Positions 10,378 to 20,650 are shown, counted from the stretch's first letter. The stretch: DNA of 37,080 bases from Amphimedon queenslandica (GCF_000090795.2 NW_003546436.1:62378-99457), one strand, 5' to 3'. Program-made: numbers and translations. The notes: a model not told the origin generated them from the sequence alone.

Positions 10378-11307
10378 TATATCCCAGTTGAGTTTGGGAC
10401 AAGAAAAACTGGAATAACTTTTTATAGGAAAGTGAGATAAGGATGAAATTTTCACAGGTTCTTAGTCGCCAAAGTCCATCAAAATCTGTGAAACCTTGGG
10501 TATCTCAGCCCTTGGGAACCCCGAGAACCAGGTTCTCCCTATAAACAATGGCACACCAAAGCTAACCGCAATGACGTTTTATGATGTCATAGTTTACATA
10601 AGCACATGTAGTCGAGCGCCCTAACTGATAATTCTTCTTTTAAAAAGCTAATAGAGCAAGATTTTCTGATAATAATGGCCTTTATGAAAGCTAGTTGACT
10701 CCAGCAGCTATTGTACTGCTTATCAGCAACAGCAAGACTGTTTTAAGATTGAAACAACACAGCCGCCATTCCTCTATGAATATCATTATAATACGTCATT
10801 TTGTGACGTAGATACATTTTACAAAATAACAATTTTGACCATAGATAATAGAGTAAATGAAATAGTAATAGTAAATAGTTTACTCTATTATCTATGTTTT
10901 GACTCACTTAGCAACGCTCCACCCAGCCCCTCACGTAAGTGGGTGTGGCCACGGTAAGCAAAATGGCGGCACGGAAGCAGAACAAAGTTATGAGCTTTCT
11001 ACCAAGAAGAATAAAGCAAAGATGATGCCTAAAGATTTATCAAGAATCACTAGAAGGTATTAAGAACCTTTATAAGTCTTAGTAAGAAGGAATAAATGCC
11101 TACTATGCGCGCAAGGTGGTGAAATCAATCTTAGGACAATTTTTACACTTATATACGCTTGTTAACTAGGAACAAGTTCTATGAGGTTACTGGGTTTTTT
11201 AGCATCTTGTTTCGTCAATTATCCAGTAACAATACATGACAATCAATGATAATATCAGTTGATTGCAATAATTGTCAATTGATTTAGTTTTATAAATTCA
11301 TTTCTAG
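10378..11307. other. Non-coding stretch between MITE and unit B
   Basis: No frame or RNA gene that I can support. It contains an 18-base-arm palindrome (10840-10857 / 10879-10896). A short frame starting ATGGCGGCACGG near 10962 has the look of a first exon but hits a stop after about 20 codons; it may be the lost 5' exon of unit B. Confidence 0.4.
10840..10896. repeat. Inverted repeat, 18-bp arms
   Basis: CATAGATAATAGAGTAAA at 10840-10857 and its exact reverse complement at 10879-10896, with a 21-bp AT-rich loop. Possibly a minimal fold-back element. Confidence 0.9.
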
Positions 11308-11644
11308 GGAACCTAAAACTAAATAATATCAGAGCAGCCTGTTTCTACATTGCTATTACCACTGGGGCCTCCTTTTTGTCTTATGTGTTTCTTTGCATTC
11401 TGTTCAAATGTGACAGGAATGATCGGGGTATTGAAACATAATTTAAATTTACATTAATTTTCAAAATTTAGGAAATCGGTTCATAACGAGGGAACAATTT
11501 GAAAGTTTTAGAAGTTTTTCTGAGTACAAGTCCTGGTTCTGTCAAAGGTATTGCAGGCAAGATCCCCCAGGTATGGTGAAACCATTAAGAATTAATGATA
11601 ATTATCATTTTATTATTTTATAGTATGTGTATAAACACCTTCAG
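11308..11644 (+). pseudogene. Unit B of the small membrane-protein family (3' exons only)
   Basis: Three blocks line up with exons 2-4 of the gene at 15825-17582: 11308-11427 (after ttctag; codes NLKLNNIR then a hydrophobic span ending in CILFKCDRNDR), 11472-11570 (99 bp, the same length as in unit C; RFITREQFESF...SWFCQRYC...DPPG) and 11634-11644 ending in a stop. All boundaries are gt..ag with matching phases, and a polyadenylation-like AATAAA follows at about 11675. No convincing first exon is visible, so this may be a 5'-truncated pseudogene or a gene whose start I cannot find. Confidence 0.5.
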
Positions 11645-11761
11645 AACATCAAAAAGAACATCAAAGAGTACTTATAATAAAGCCGTTATTATTGTTATTT
11701 TTTATTTTTATTATTGTTGTTGTCGTTGTTGCTCCACATTGTTGTTCTATGACAATTAATA

Positions 11762-11799
11762 ATGGGCATTGTTCTAATTAAAGCACTTGGATTAACTTC
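11762..11799. repeat. Inverted copy of the PIGBOS1/PIGB promoter segment
   Basis: Reads in the opposite direction to 8740-8776 with about 4 mismatches over 36 bases (shared core TTCTAATTAAAGCAC). It sits 77 bp upstream of the intact PIGB start codon, so the duplicated PIGB copy lies behind a partly inverted version of the original promoter. Confidence 0.85.
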
Positions 11800-11875
11800 C
11801 AATAACTTGCCCACATGGCAGTGCAGTCATGATGGCACAATGATGACAAACTGACAATCCTCTGAATCCAGGCAC

Positions 11876-14800
11876 ATGGCCACTGATGATGGACTAAGGA
11901 AGAGACAGGTTCATTCTGCTCCTCTCTCTCCTCCAAAACAAGAAGAACCACCTCCTCCTACTCAATCCTACAGCAGGTGTTCTAATACTCTCCTGTCCCT
12001 CCTGATCCTCTATCGGTTCATTAATGCGTTACTAGTACAGACACGGTTTGTTCCTGATGAATACTTTCAAAGCATTGAGGTCTCCTACTACATGAACTAC
12101 CAATATCCTTTTACATTCACTATTATTACACTTAATATATACTTGTACATTATATTAAGTAAACAATTGTTTGTTTGTTTATTTTCTTAATATGTTGTTG
12201 TTTTTACGAGAGGTCATTTGACCTGGGAGTGGAGGCGTGGTCTGAGAGGGTATACTCATCCTTTTCTATTTTTTTTGATTTATAAAATATTAACAATTAC
12301 TGGAACTAACTCGCAATGGATGATAGTATGATTATAATCAGTTAAATTATTATTAATTATTGTTAATTATTATTGATTAATAGTCTGAGAGTCCAAAGAT
12401 ATTTCAAAGTCTCATAGCAGCTGCCTCTGACTGGTTTATTTACAAGTTGACATTAATAATGTTCAACTGCAAGGAAACTGCAAAATATGCAGTAAGTTAT
12501 TACATTTCTGATACATATATATACATGTACTTATGTTGTGTAGAAAGTTTGAACTGATTCCGATCAAGTTTGGATTTTTTACGAATTTTTAAAGTTGCTC
12601 CAAAATCGGACCAAAGTCCCTGTACTATAGTACAGGGAATTTTGCCAAAAATGAAAAGGAGAGAATTCTCCATTTTTATTACATTTCTTAATACATATAC
12701 ACGTTCTTATGTTGTGTAGAAAGTTTGAGCTGATTCCGATCAAGTTTGGATTTTTTACGAATTTTTAAAGTTGCTCCAAAATCGGGCCAAAGTCCCTGTA
12801 CTATAGTACAGGGTTACAGACCAAATTTTGCCAAAAATGAAAAGGAGAGAATTCTCCATTTTTATTACATTTCCTGATACATATACATGTTCTTATGTTG
12901 TGTAGCAAGTTTGAGCTGATTCCGATCAAAATTGGATTTTTTACTAATTTAAGTTGCTAAAAAATCAGGCCAAAGTCCCTGTACTACAGTACATGGTCTC
13001 TGGCCTAATTTTGCAAAAATCAAATAGGTAGAAATTCTGCATTTTTATTAATAATTAATATATGTATATTTATTTATTTTCTGTAGTTGCTCTGTCACAT
13101 ATTCTCATGGTTCATATTCTATTGCTGTACCAGGACACTCTCCAATACAATGGAGTCATCACTCTCTCCAATGATACTCTACTACTGGATCAAAGCACTC
13201 AATACTAATGACAGTATATCTAATAAGACAATGTGTGATTATACACGGACTAGTCTCCATACTTCACTCTACTTGGTCCTGATGGCTTTATCAGTTCTTG
13301 TAAGACCTACTGGAGTGATACTGTGGGCTCCATTTTGTTTAATTCATTTAATTATTATTATAAGAAGAGGAGGAGGAGCATCAGGTGAAAGGGGGAGGAG
13401 GAAGTGGGTGGAGTTTCGTAAAACACTCATCATTATGATAATAGTGATGTAAGGAGATGTGTTTGATTAATTAATTAATTATTTATTTTATTTATTAGTT
13501 TTTTATCTTTATTATGGTCGATATTAATTGATAGATTCTACTATGGGAAGGTCAGTCAACTCATTAATTATTCATTATTAAAATTTTCTATATTATTGTT
13601 CAGTGGGTTTTTGTTCAATACGAGTTCCTAAAGTTTAATATTTTGGAGGGACGATCGTCAAATTTTGGAACTCACCCATGGCATTGGTAATTATACATTT
13701 ATTTATTATTATTTATTTACATGTACATTAGGTACATATCTCAAGGGTTTCCTGCAATGTTATTCTCATTCCTTCCTCTTCTGGTTCATGGTCTTTATAT
13801 TTCATCAATAAATAGTTACAATCCACTTCATTCACTCTCTCCACTGGCAGCAGCTGTCATTCTGTTGATAGTTCACAGTTTTATAAAACACAAAGAATTC
13901 AGATTCGTACTACCATCTCTAACACTATCAATACCTTACATTGGTATGTACGTGTACATGTATTTTAAATGTTTTCTATTCCACCTGCTGCAGGTTTGAG
14001 TGTTTCTAGTTTATTAAATAGAAATTCAAAAGGTATTTTTATTTAATATTGTTCGTTGCTATTATTATTATTATTGCTAGTTATTAAAGTTATAGTTATT
14101 ATATTAATATTAATTAACGTGCCAATGTCACTGTACTTCTCAATCATTCATCAAAGAGGAGACGTATCAGTAATGAAGCATTTAAGACAAGTAATTAATA
14201 ATAATAATAATTATTTAATATTTATTATTAATTATTCATAGAGCGTCAATAGCAGTTCATCAGTATTGTTTCTATTACCTTGTTACTCAACTCCTTTATA
14301 CAGGTAATTAATTGTTATTACCGTATACCGGTTTATTTTTGTGGTGAAAAATTTTCGTGAATCTTGCATTTCTAAGATTTTGTAGAATTAATTTTTACGA
14401 GTTGCTTGCAAACTGCACCATGTGGCAATGAAGAGCAAAATTTCGCGGTAAAAATTTTTCACGACTGATCAAAAACCACGAAATTTGCGAAAATATTACC
14501 ACGAAAACAAACCGGTGTACAGTAATTATAATTAATTGTTATTAATTAGTTATCTCCATGGTGATCATCAGTTGCAGTTCTTGGAGTGTCTTCCTGACGA
14601 GTGAGTTAATTAATTGTGTGGGCGGTGTTACCTACATTCTTTATATAGCGGTTTTCCTAATATAGAAACAGAGTTTTATTCATCACCTCTTGACTGGTTA
14701 TTAATTCATATTAAGGACCCGCCCACTCATATTGTGTTTTATGACGTTCTGTTATCAAAAATTGAAGAATATCTCCACAACAATTCATATGTACAGGTAT

Positions 14801-14913
14801 GCACTATTGGTACTTATTTTAATGGGTGGTCCATTCAATTTTTGTATGATAGGAAGCTAAATTGTTTCATACTCATTTCAAAGACAATGACAAAACTGGA
14901 CAATATATATTAG
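11876..14913 (+). CDS. PIGB: GPI mannosyltransferase 3 (PIG-B, GT22 family)
   Basis: Twelve exons: 11876-12102, 12208-12325, 12384-12491, 13087-13448, 13499-13550, 13604-13686, 13732-13943, 13994-14032, 14081-14190, 14242-14303, 14550-14600, 14649-14913; 562 residues (human 554). It transfers the third mannose to the GPI anchor precursor in the ER lumen. Landmarks: FVPDEYFQSIEVSY near residue 65, with the Asp-Glu pair typical of GT22 luminal loop 1, GHLTWEWRRGLRGYTHP, CCTRTLSNTMESSL, RPTGVILWAP, NFGTHPWHWY, SQGFPAMLFSFLP, HKEFRFVLPSL, HQRGDVSVM and LPCYSTPLY. Many membrane spans are visible. The first junction only works as an AT-AC intron. Intron 3 carries the 179-bp repeat and intron 10 a MITE. 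Confidence 0.95.
12103..12207 (+). other. U12-type AT-AC intron (PIGB intron 1)
   Basis: Begins ATATCCTTTT, the classic U12 5' splice site, and ends TTGTTTTTAC, with a branch-like TTTCTTAAT about 17 bp before the 3' end. No GT-AG choice keeps the frame, whereas removing exactly these 105 bases joins YYMNYQ to RGHLTWEW, aligning without gap to human PIG-B. The same intron is preserved in the broken copy at 8776-9155. Confidence 0.92.
12500..13045. repeat. About three tandem units of a 179-bp intronic repeat (in PIGB intron 3)
   Basis: The phrase TTATGTTGTGTAGAAAGTTTG (12531, 12710; diverged at 12890) recurs every 179-180 bp, with GATTCCGATCAA and GTTGCTCC/AAA blocks. Units 1 and 2 contain the perfect palindrome CCCTGTACTATAGTACAGGG. 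The family recurs, often reverse-complemented, at 21196-21520, 23900-24115, 29330-30270 and 36950-37015. Confidence 0.9.
14321..14522. mobile_element. TA-flanked MITE in PIGB intron 10
   Basis: Ends CCGTATACCGGTTTATTTTT and, as reverse complement, CTGTACACCGGTTTGTTTTC; about 21 of the outer 25 bases pair. TA dinucleotides flank both ends (14319-14320, 14523-14524), as for Tc1/mariner-type elements. 202 bp, no coding capacity. End sequence resembles the MITE at 15515-15695. Confidence 0.8.
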
Positions 14914-15824
14914 TATATACTTCATAATAATGAACTTATTTGTATTGAGTGAGCAATGCTGAATCATCAGATTACATCAAACCATTTATGTAATGTGGAG
15001 GAGGGTTGTCAGCCCTGAGTGTGAATATCTAATAATAACTGTAGCCTCATTTCTGTCAGCCATTTTTGTCCAGTTAGGCTCTTGTAAGCAGGTCAGTCAG
15101 TGTTGTCCAGTTAGTTGTCAGTGTTGTTTGTTATTTGTAATCAAATTATATGTGTAGCTGTTTGTATACCCCGGTACCTTGTAGCTATTTTATTGTACTC
15201 TAGTTTGCTAGGTTGTGTTAATGTTATCACAAGTTTATGATGGAGTGTAATGTGGATGAGTATGCTTGATATGATAATAGATAAGGCTACTGTACAGTAC
15301 TGAAACTTGTTTCATGAAATATATTGAAATATATTGACTCTTGTATAAAATGCGTTTCATTACACAAGTTTTAAGAAGCAAGCCATATAGTGTATGATTT
15401 AATGCTGAAACAAAATTAAATTTCTTCAAAATATACCGGCCTGTTAGACACTATTGTTTCTAATAGTGCACAGTTTTTAGCATAATGCATATTCTGATTA
15501 CTTTATCATGGATACCGTATAGCTGGTTTATTTCGTGTGGGATTAATTTTCGTGCAGGCTCAAATCCACTAAAATTAATTCCACTAAATTTTATTAAAAC
15601 CAATTAAATGTTAAAAAATTAGCAAGGCACTAAAATTAATTCCAATGAAATTTAAGCAGCAAAAATTTGAGGCCACAAAATAAACCAGCTATACGGTATT
15701 GATTGTATTCAAATATGAGCCAGTTATTTTTAGGTAAATTTTGTCACGCGTGCGCAGCACATGCGTAATTAATGGTATCGCCATATTTGGCTCCCGTATC
15801 ATGTGACTAGCATCAAAGACTACA
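14914..15824. other. Intergenic region between PIGB and the small membrane-protein gene
   Basis: Apart from the MITE at 15515-15695 I see no gene, RNA or repeat family member. TGTCCAGTTAG occurs twice near 15068 and 15104 as a small direct repeat. Confidence 0.5.
15515..15695. mobile_element. TA-flanked MITE
   Basis: Terminal inverted repeats CCGTATAGCTGGTTTATTTC and, at the other end, AAATAAACCAGCTATACGG; about 22 of 23 positions pair. TA duplications at 15513-15514 and 15696-15697. 181 bp, AT-rich, non-coding; a Tc1/mariner-like non-autonomous element. Confidence 0.88.
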
Positions 15825-17582
15825 ATGGCTATTTGTACCTTCTTCTTCATTATGTTGATAGAAAGCTCAAATGGATCTGTTGCTGAAGATCAACAAGGAA
15901 AGATAGCCTTCTATTCCTTATGGATGCCTCCTTTTGCCTTTGGAGTCATTTCTCATGTCATCATTATTAGATTCATTTTATATCTTATGGACAAATCGAG
16001 TAAATAAAATAAATACACACACATATATATACATAGTGGATTACCATTGGGCTGTCCTTAATACATGTACAGTGTAGCCTCTTTATTAAGGACACCATTG
16101 GGCTCACACTACCTGTCCTTAATACATGTACAGTGTAGCCTCTTTATTAAGGACACCATTGGGCTCACACTACCTGTCCTTAATACATGTACAGTGTAGC
16201 CTCTTTATTAAGGACACCATTGGGCCCACACTACCTGTCCTTAATACATGTACAGTGTAGCCTCTTTATTAAGGACACCATTGGGCCCACGCTACCTGTC
16301 CTTAATACATGTACAGTGTAGCCTCTTTATTAAGGACACCATTGGGCCCACGCTACCTGTCCTTAATACATGTACAGTGTAGCCTCTTTATTAAGGACAC
16401 CATTGGGCCCACGCTACCTGTCCTTAATACATGTACAGTGTAGCCTCTTTATTAAGGACACCATTGGGCCCACACTACCTGTCCTTAATACATGTACAGT
16501 GTAGCCTCTTTATTAAGGACACCATTGGGCCCACACTACCTGTCCTTAATACAGAGGTGTCCTCATTTCAGAGGTACTTTTGTATAGGCTTGTACCAATT
16601 GAGACATTACAAGATGTCCTCATTATAAAAGTGTCCTCATGATACACATTATTTGTAGTATGGTGCCGCCAGTGCTACAACTTCCAATAACTGCACGGCA
16701 GGAAAATGTAGCACTGTGTGGAATATATAGTACTGCATAGTATAATATGTATGGGCTTTCCTGTTAACCACAAGCTTTGATAGAGGCAAATAACAGCCTC
16801 GGCTACATACACTAGACATGTAACAACAATAATAGTGATAAATGAGATCTGATCGTCTTGTGCTGGCCACCTGCGCTGGCCACCTGCGCGACTTTTGAAA
16901 TTTCATTTGATCCGCCCACGCACCACTACAAACCAATCAAAGCACTGTTGATTCGTAGATTACGGAAATTATTGCACTCGGGACGGTCTCGACGAAAATG
17001 TAGCACTCGGCTTCGCCTCATGCTACATTTTCCTCTCAACCGCCCCTCATGCAATAATTTCCGTAACCTACTCTCAACAGTGCTTTAACTAATACGTATA
17101 TTTTGATTTTTATCCATAAATTATGCATACATGAACTGTCACTTCAAAACCTATTTATGACATATTGTTTAACTTTTTTATTGTCTTCGTAAGAAAATAA
17201 TGAATTGTTATTTGATTAATTTTTATTGGTCCATTTCTAGGGAACCTCATTTCAAGTGGCTTTACGAGGACAATAAAGAATAAGGTTGTGACACTACTCT
17301 ACACCACTATTGGCAGTGGTGTGTCAATTTTGGCATATGTCTCTATGTGCATTGCAATCGAGTGCAACATTGATTTGGGTATATTAAAACAGAATTTATA
17401 CTTACATTAATTTTAAACTTTTAGGGCTCTGGTTCATACCAAGGGACCAATTCAATGGATTTACAGGTTTCATTGAGTTCAATTCTTGGTACCTTCAAAG
17501 GAATCAAAGGGAAGATTCCCCAGGTATGTAGTAACACAATTAAAATAATAATTATAAGTTTATTCTTATTTTTATAGTTTAA
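15825..17582 (+). CDS. Candidate small two-span membrane protein (unit C, unknown family)
   Basis: I do not recognise this protein. Exons 15825-15999, 17241-17378, 17425-17523 and 17578-17582 join in phase to 138 residues. It starts with a possible signal sequence (MAICTFFFIMLIESSNGSVA), then a hydrophobic segment (WMPPFAFGVISHVIIIRFIL), a basic loop, a second hydrophobic segment (LLYTTIGSGVSILAYVSMCI), and a polar tail with FIPRDQF...SWYLQRNQREDSPG. The last three exons are matched in phase and length by units A and B nearby, which suggests real exons under past selection. The first exon is less certain: it could be a separate 60-residue frame that stops at 16007, since intron 1 is over 1.2 kb and full of repeats. 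Confidence 0.5.
16052..16553. repeat. 61-bp minisatellite, about 8 copies
   Basis: Near-identical 61-bp units beginning CTGTCCTTAATACATGTACA recur from 16052; later units differ mainly at GGGCTCACA versus GGGCCCACA/GGGCCCACG. Each unit contains GTCCTTAATA and its inverse TATTAAGGAC, so each can fold into a hairpin. It lies in the predicted first intron of the gene above. Confidence 0.95.
16554..17240. other. Repeat-rich remainder of the predicted intron 1 of unit C
   Basis: Contains the fold-back element at 16939-17086 and a second copy of its inner GGAAAATGTAGCAC word near 16699. A GCTGGCCACCTGC direct repeat lies at about 16862-16886. No supported gene. Confidence 0.5.
16939..17086. mobile_element. 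148-bp fold-back element
   Basis: AAAGCACTGTTGA opens the element and TCAACAGTGCTTT closes it; the inverted homology continues through TTACGGAAATTATTGCA and inward to GAAAATGTAGCA / TGCTACATTTTC around a short GC-rich loop. Almost the whole element is one hairpin. Non-coding; looks like a MITE, target duplication not clear. Confidence 0.85.
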
Positions 17583-17763
17583 ACATGCACGTTCTATTAT
17601 TATAATGGCTGACGGATTGTTACTGCACATATTGTTAAAGGCAATAAATACAGAAAAATAGAAACAGAAAAAGACGTGTTGTTATAATGAAGCCATTATT
17701 ATTGTTGCTGTTGATAAAATTAATTTTATGAGTGGGTAGAGCTAGTTAATTAAGAAACTGAAA

Positions 17764-19166
17764 ATGAGTGATAGAGCCTCTGGAGTTACAAGAGAGGAGG
17801 ACATAAGGACACTAGGTGGAGGAGTACTGAGTCCTTTATCTCCTCCACTAACTGACAAGGCGGACTCACATCCTCTTTATAGAGCAGATACTGTAACAAA
17901 GAGTGACACACCCCCTTCTCCTGTTGAGAAATGGAACTATACTGATATTATTGCCTGGCTGACTGAACTAGGATTCTCTCAATATAAATCTAAGTTCAAT
18001 CATCATGCCATTACTAACGGAGCCATTCTGATGCAGTTAACAGAAGAACATTTGGACAAGATGGGTATCAGTATCATTGGACACAGACTATCAATAGTCA
18101 CTGGTATAGACCAACTGAGGAGGAGATCAGGACTACTGCCTGCTGCTAGATTTGTTAACATTGATTATCTACTGGAAGAGTACGTGGACATTATTATTTT
18201 TATTTATTTATTTATTTTTACAGATTGGATGAGGCTAAATCAAGACGTTCTTTAAAATCTTATCCTAAAAGAATCATATTAATAAGACATGCTGAAGTAA
18301 TTATTATTTATTTATTTATTTATTTAATTTATTAATTAATTTATTTATTCTTTTAATAGTCTGAGGGTAATATTGATAACTCTTTATATGCAACTACACC
18401 TGATGCTAAGCTAAAGATTACTGATAAAGGAAGAGAACAGGCTAAAGTAAGAATGGAATCTGTTATTATTATTATTATTATTGTTGTTGTTATTATACTT
18501 GTTGTTTAGAAAGCAGGTTTGGAGCTTAAGGAACTGATTGGTACGGAATCCTGTGGGTTTTATGTGTCACCATTTCTTCGATCAAAACAAACTTTTGAAG
18601 GAATAAGAGCAGCCTTCACCAATGAACAGGTAACAAACTATTGCTCCTCCTCCTCCTCATCTTTCGTTAGGTTTTATATGAAAGAGAAGACCCAAGGATA
18701 CGAGAACAAGAATGGGGCAACTATCAGGTACCAGAGAAGATGGGTCAGGTTATGGATGAGAGAAGAAGCATTGGGTCATTCTTCTATCGGTTTCCAACAG
18801 GAGAAAGGTGAAGAGTCACACCCTGATATCTCCTCAATCAGTTCTTTGTCTGTATAGTGGAGCTGATGTGTTTGATAGAGTCTCTATATTTCTGGAGTCC
18901 TTGTATAGGGATATGGGTAAAGGGAGGTGTGGTCAGAATGCAGTGATAGTATCACATGGGCTGTTCTGTCGACTGTTCTTAACAAGATTTTATCACTGGC
19001 CAGTAAATACATGTACTTGTTGTTTTATTATTATTATTATTATTGTGACTTTTAGATTGAGTATTTTCATCGTTTGTGGAACTTGGAAAACTGCCAGCTC
19101 GTTGTGATGGAGTTTCAAGAAGACGGATATTTCAAATTAACTTCAAAACTTAAAGTTGATCCTTAA
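17764..19166 (+). CDS. SAM domain fused to histidine phosphatase (phosphoglycerate-mutase-like)
   Basis: Seven exons: 17764-18179, 18224-18296, 18360-18446, 18510-18629, 18671-18807, 18858-19002, 19056-19166; 362 residues. Residues 55-120 form a SAM domain (WNYTDIIAWLTELGFSQYK ... EEHLDKMGI ... HRLSIVTGI). From about 150 a histidine phosphatase domain follows: RIILIRHAESEGNID carries the catalytic His, then YVSPFLRSKQT, RIREQEWGNYQ, FFYRFPTGES-ADVFDRV and the second His in VIVSHGLFCRLFLTRFY. These blocks match the plant AT74-type mutase-like family. The usual RHG is RHA here, a tolerated change. Likely a small phosphatase targeted through SAM interactions; substrate unknown. Convergent with the oxygenase gene. 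Confidence 0.88.
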
Positions 19167-19307
19167 AATTAATTTTATTTTAGCCTGAGCTAACGCCCAC
19201 GCACCTTGTTAACACCTTGAGCTAACGCCCACATATAATAACAACTTTATTTAGCAAAATATAAAGGGAATTTAGTAAAGCTGTTAATTGAGATATGATG
19301 CAGCAGT

Positions 19308-20650
19308 TTATGAAGAAGTTTTATTGACATCAACCTCCTAATAAATAAATAAATAGAGATTAAATAAATAGGTAAAATTGTTTCTTTCACTTTCTGTGCT
19401 TCAATGCTTTTATCATCAGCTGGGTCCATGAATCCTTTCCCGCTCAAATCAGTGCAATCACAAGCTAATATCTCCTCATTCCTCACCTACTCATCATCAA
19501 ATCAACAGTCACTCTCTCCCTCTCTCTCATACTTTTATTAACGGAGTGTACTGTGGATGATGGTGTGGTAGTACTGGGTCGTTGGAAGCCATGTTGTACG
19601 AGAGAATGAAGGCCCATCTCCTCCTGTCACTGTTGTTCTGGTCTGATCTATGGAGGACATTGCAATGGAAGAAGAGAGCATCACCAGCTTCTAATTCAAC
19701 ATTTATCAGCTCCAATTTCTGCAGTAAATAAAGGATGAGAGAATAGATATTAATTGTACGTAATATTATTACTTTATTTATTATTAATCATTATTACTTT
19801 CATTAACATTTCGACTCTTGTCATGTCAGCTCCATTTTGACCACCAACCCTGATGTGATCAATTCGACCTGCTTTGTGAGACCCTTTCAATATCTAAACA
19901 TGTTCAATTTATTTTTTAAAATAATAATAATTATTATTTATTCCTACTTTGAGGCAGCCGTTCTCTATGTCTGTTTTATCAATTGCAATAAAGACAGAGG
20001 CTAAATCAGGGAACAGGCAAGTATTCTGATACCAATAACTGTAAGAGAAGAATTCAGATAGAATATTGTAGCACTACTTAGTTAAAAGCTCAACATAATG
20101 TACCCATAGTCCTGGTGCCATACAAAAGATCCACCAGTTCTTGCTTCCTTCATCACAAGTTTAGTATGATAGTGATAGACCTCACCGCCCATCAACTAAT
20201 GGAGAGAAAAGATTAAATGTTAGCAAGCAACTATAAAATTGCAGTAATATTAGCTAAGTAATATTAGCCATATTTCTCTTCATTACTTCTTCAATGGTTC
20301 CAGCTACTTTATCAGATCTTGCTAGCATACCAGTGATGTCCTTCCCAGGGTGACTCCATACACTCAGTCTGCTGTTCCTTCCATGGCCGTCATTGAGGAG
20401 TATAGCATTGTCTCTAATGCCACCATCAATCTCAAGGACTCTTGATAGCTTCTCTAACTCTTCACTGCTTAATAAAGACCTGAGAAAGGGAGGGAGGAAG
20501 TATTGATAAGATAATGATAATGTTGCAGGTATGGATTATATAGGCCTCTATTTACTTGACTATAATGTAGCCATTCTCTTCAAAGCTTTTCTTCATGTCA
20601 TCATCAACCTTTAGCTCGCTGCTGGTGAGGGTAAATACTGTCTTAGCCAT
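19308..20650 (-). CDS. Phytanoyl-CoA dioxygenase (PhyH) family Fe(II)/2-oxoglutarate oxygenase
   Basis: Eight minus-strand exons: 20556-20650, 20287-20479, 20104-20195, 19948-20038, 19798-19893, 19533-19718, 19391-19486, 19308-19337; 292 residues, all phases consistent. The double-stranded beta-helix core shows [20 protein letters not shown] with the HxD iron ligands, [30 protein letters not shown], the distal His in [15 protein letters not shown] and the 2-oxoglutarate Arg in [11 protein letters not shown]; the tail has [19 protein letters not shown]. This subgroup includes free amino-acid hydroxylases, but the substrate cannot be read from sequence. The last two exons are less certain: the frame could read on to 19247 without the final 53-bp intron. 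Start codon lies 98 bp from that of HACD3. Confidence 0.88.

Noticed and set aside
10962..11060. ATGGCGGCACGG frame as first exon of unit B
   Set aside because: It stops after about 20 codons, and the downstream donor is not in a phase reachable from this start.
16052..16553. Regular repeats resembling a CRISPR array
   Set aside because: Units are contiguous without unique spacers and the DNA is clearly eukaryotic; it is a minisatellite.
16649..17088. Two frames overlapping the fold-back element
   Set aside because: Both cross a hairpin repeat and show no domain or splice logic.
19247..19307. Read-through C-terminus of the PhyH-type gene ([17 protein letters not shown]...)
   Set aside because: The tail is unlike the family and is rich in intron-like TTTATT; a 53-bp intron leading to a short EVDVNKTSS end fits better, though this is not proven.
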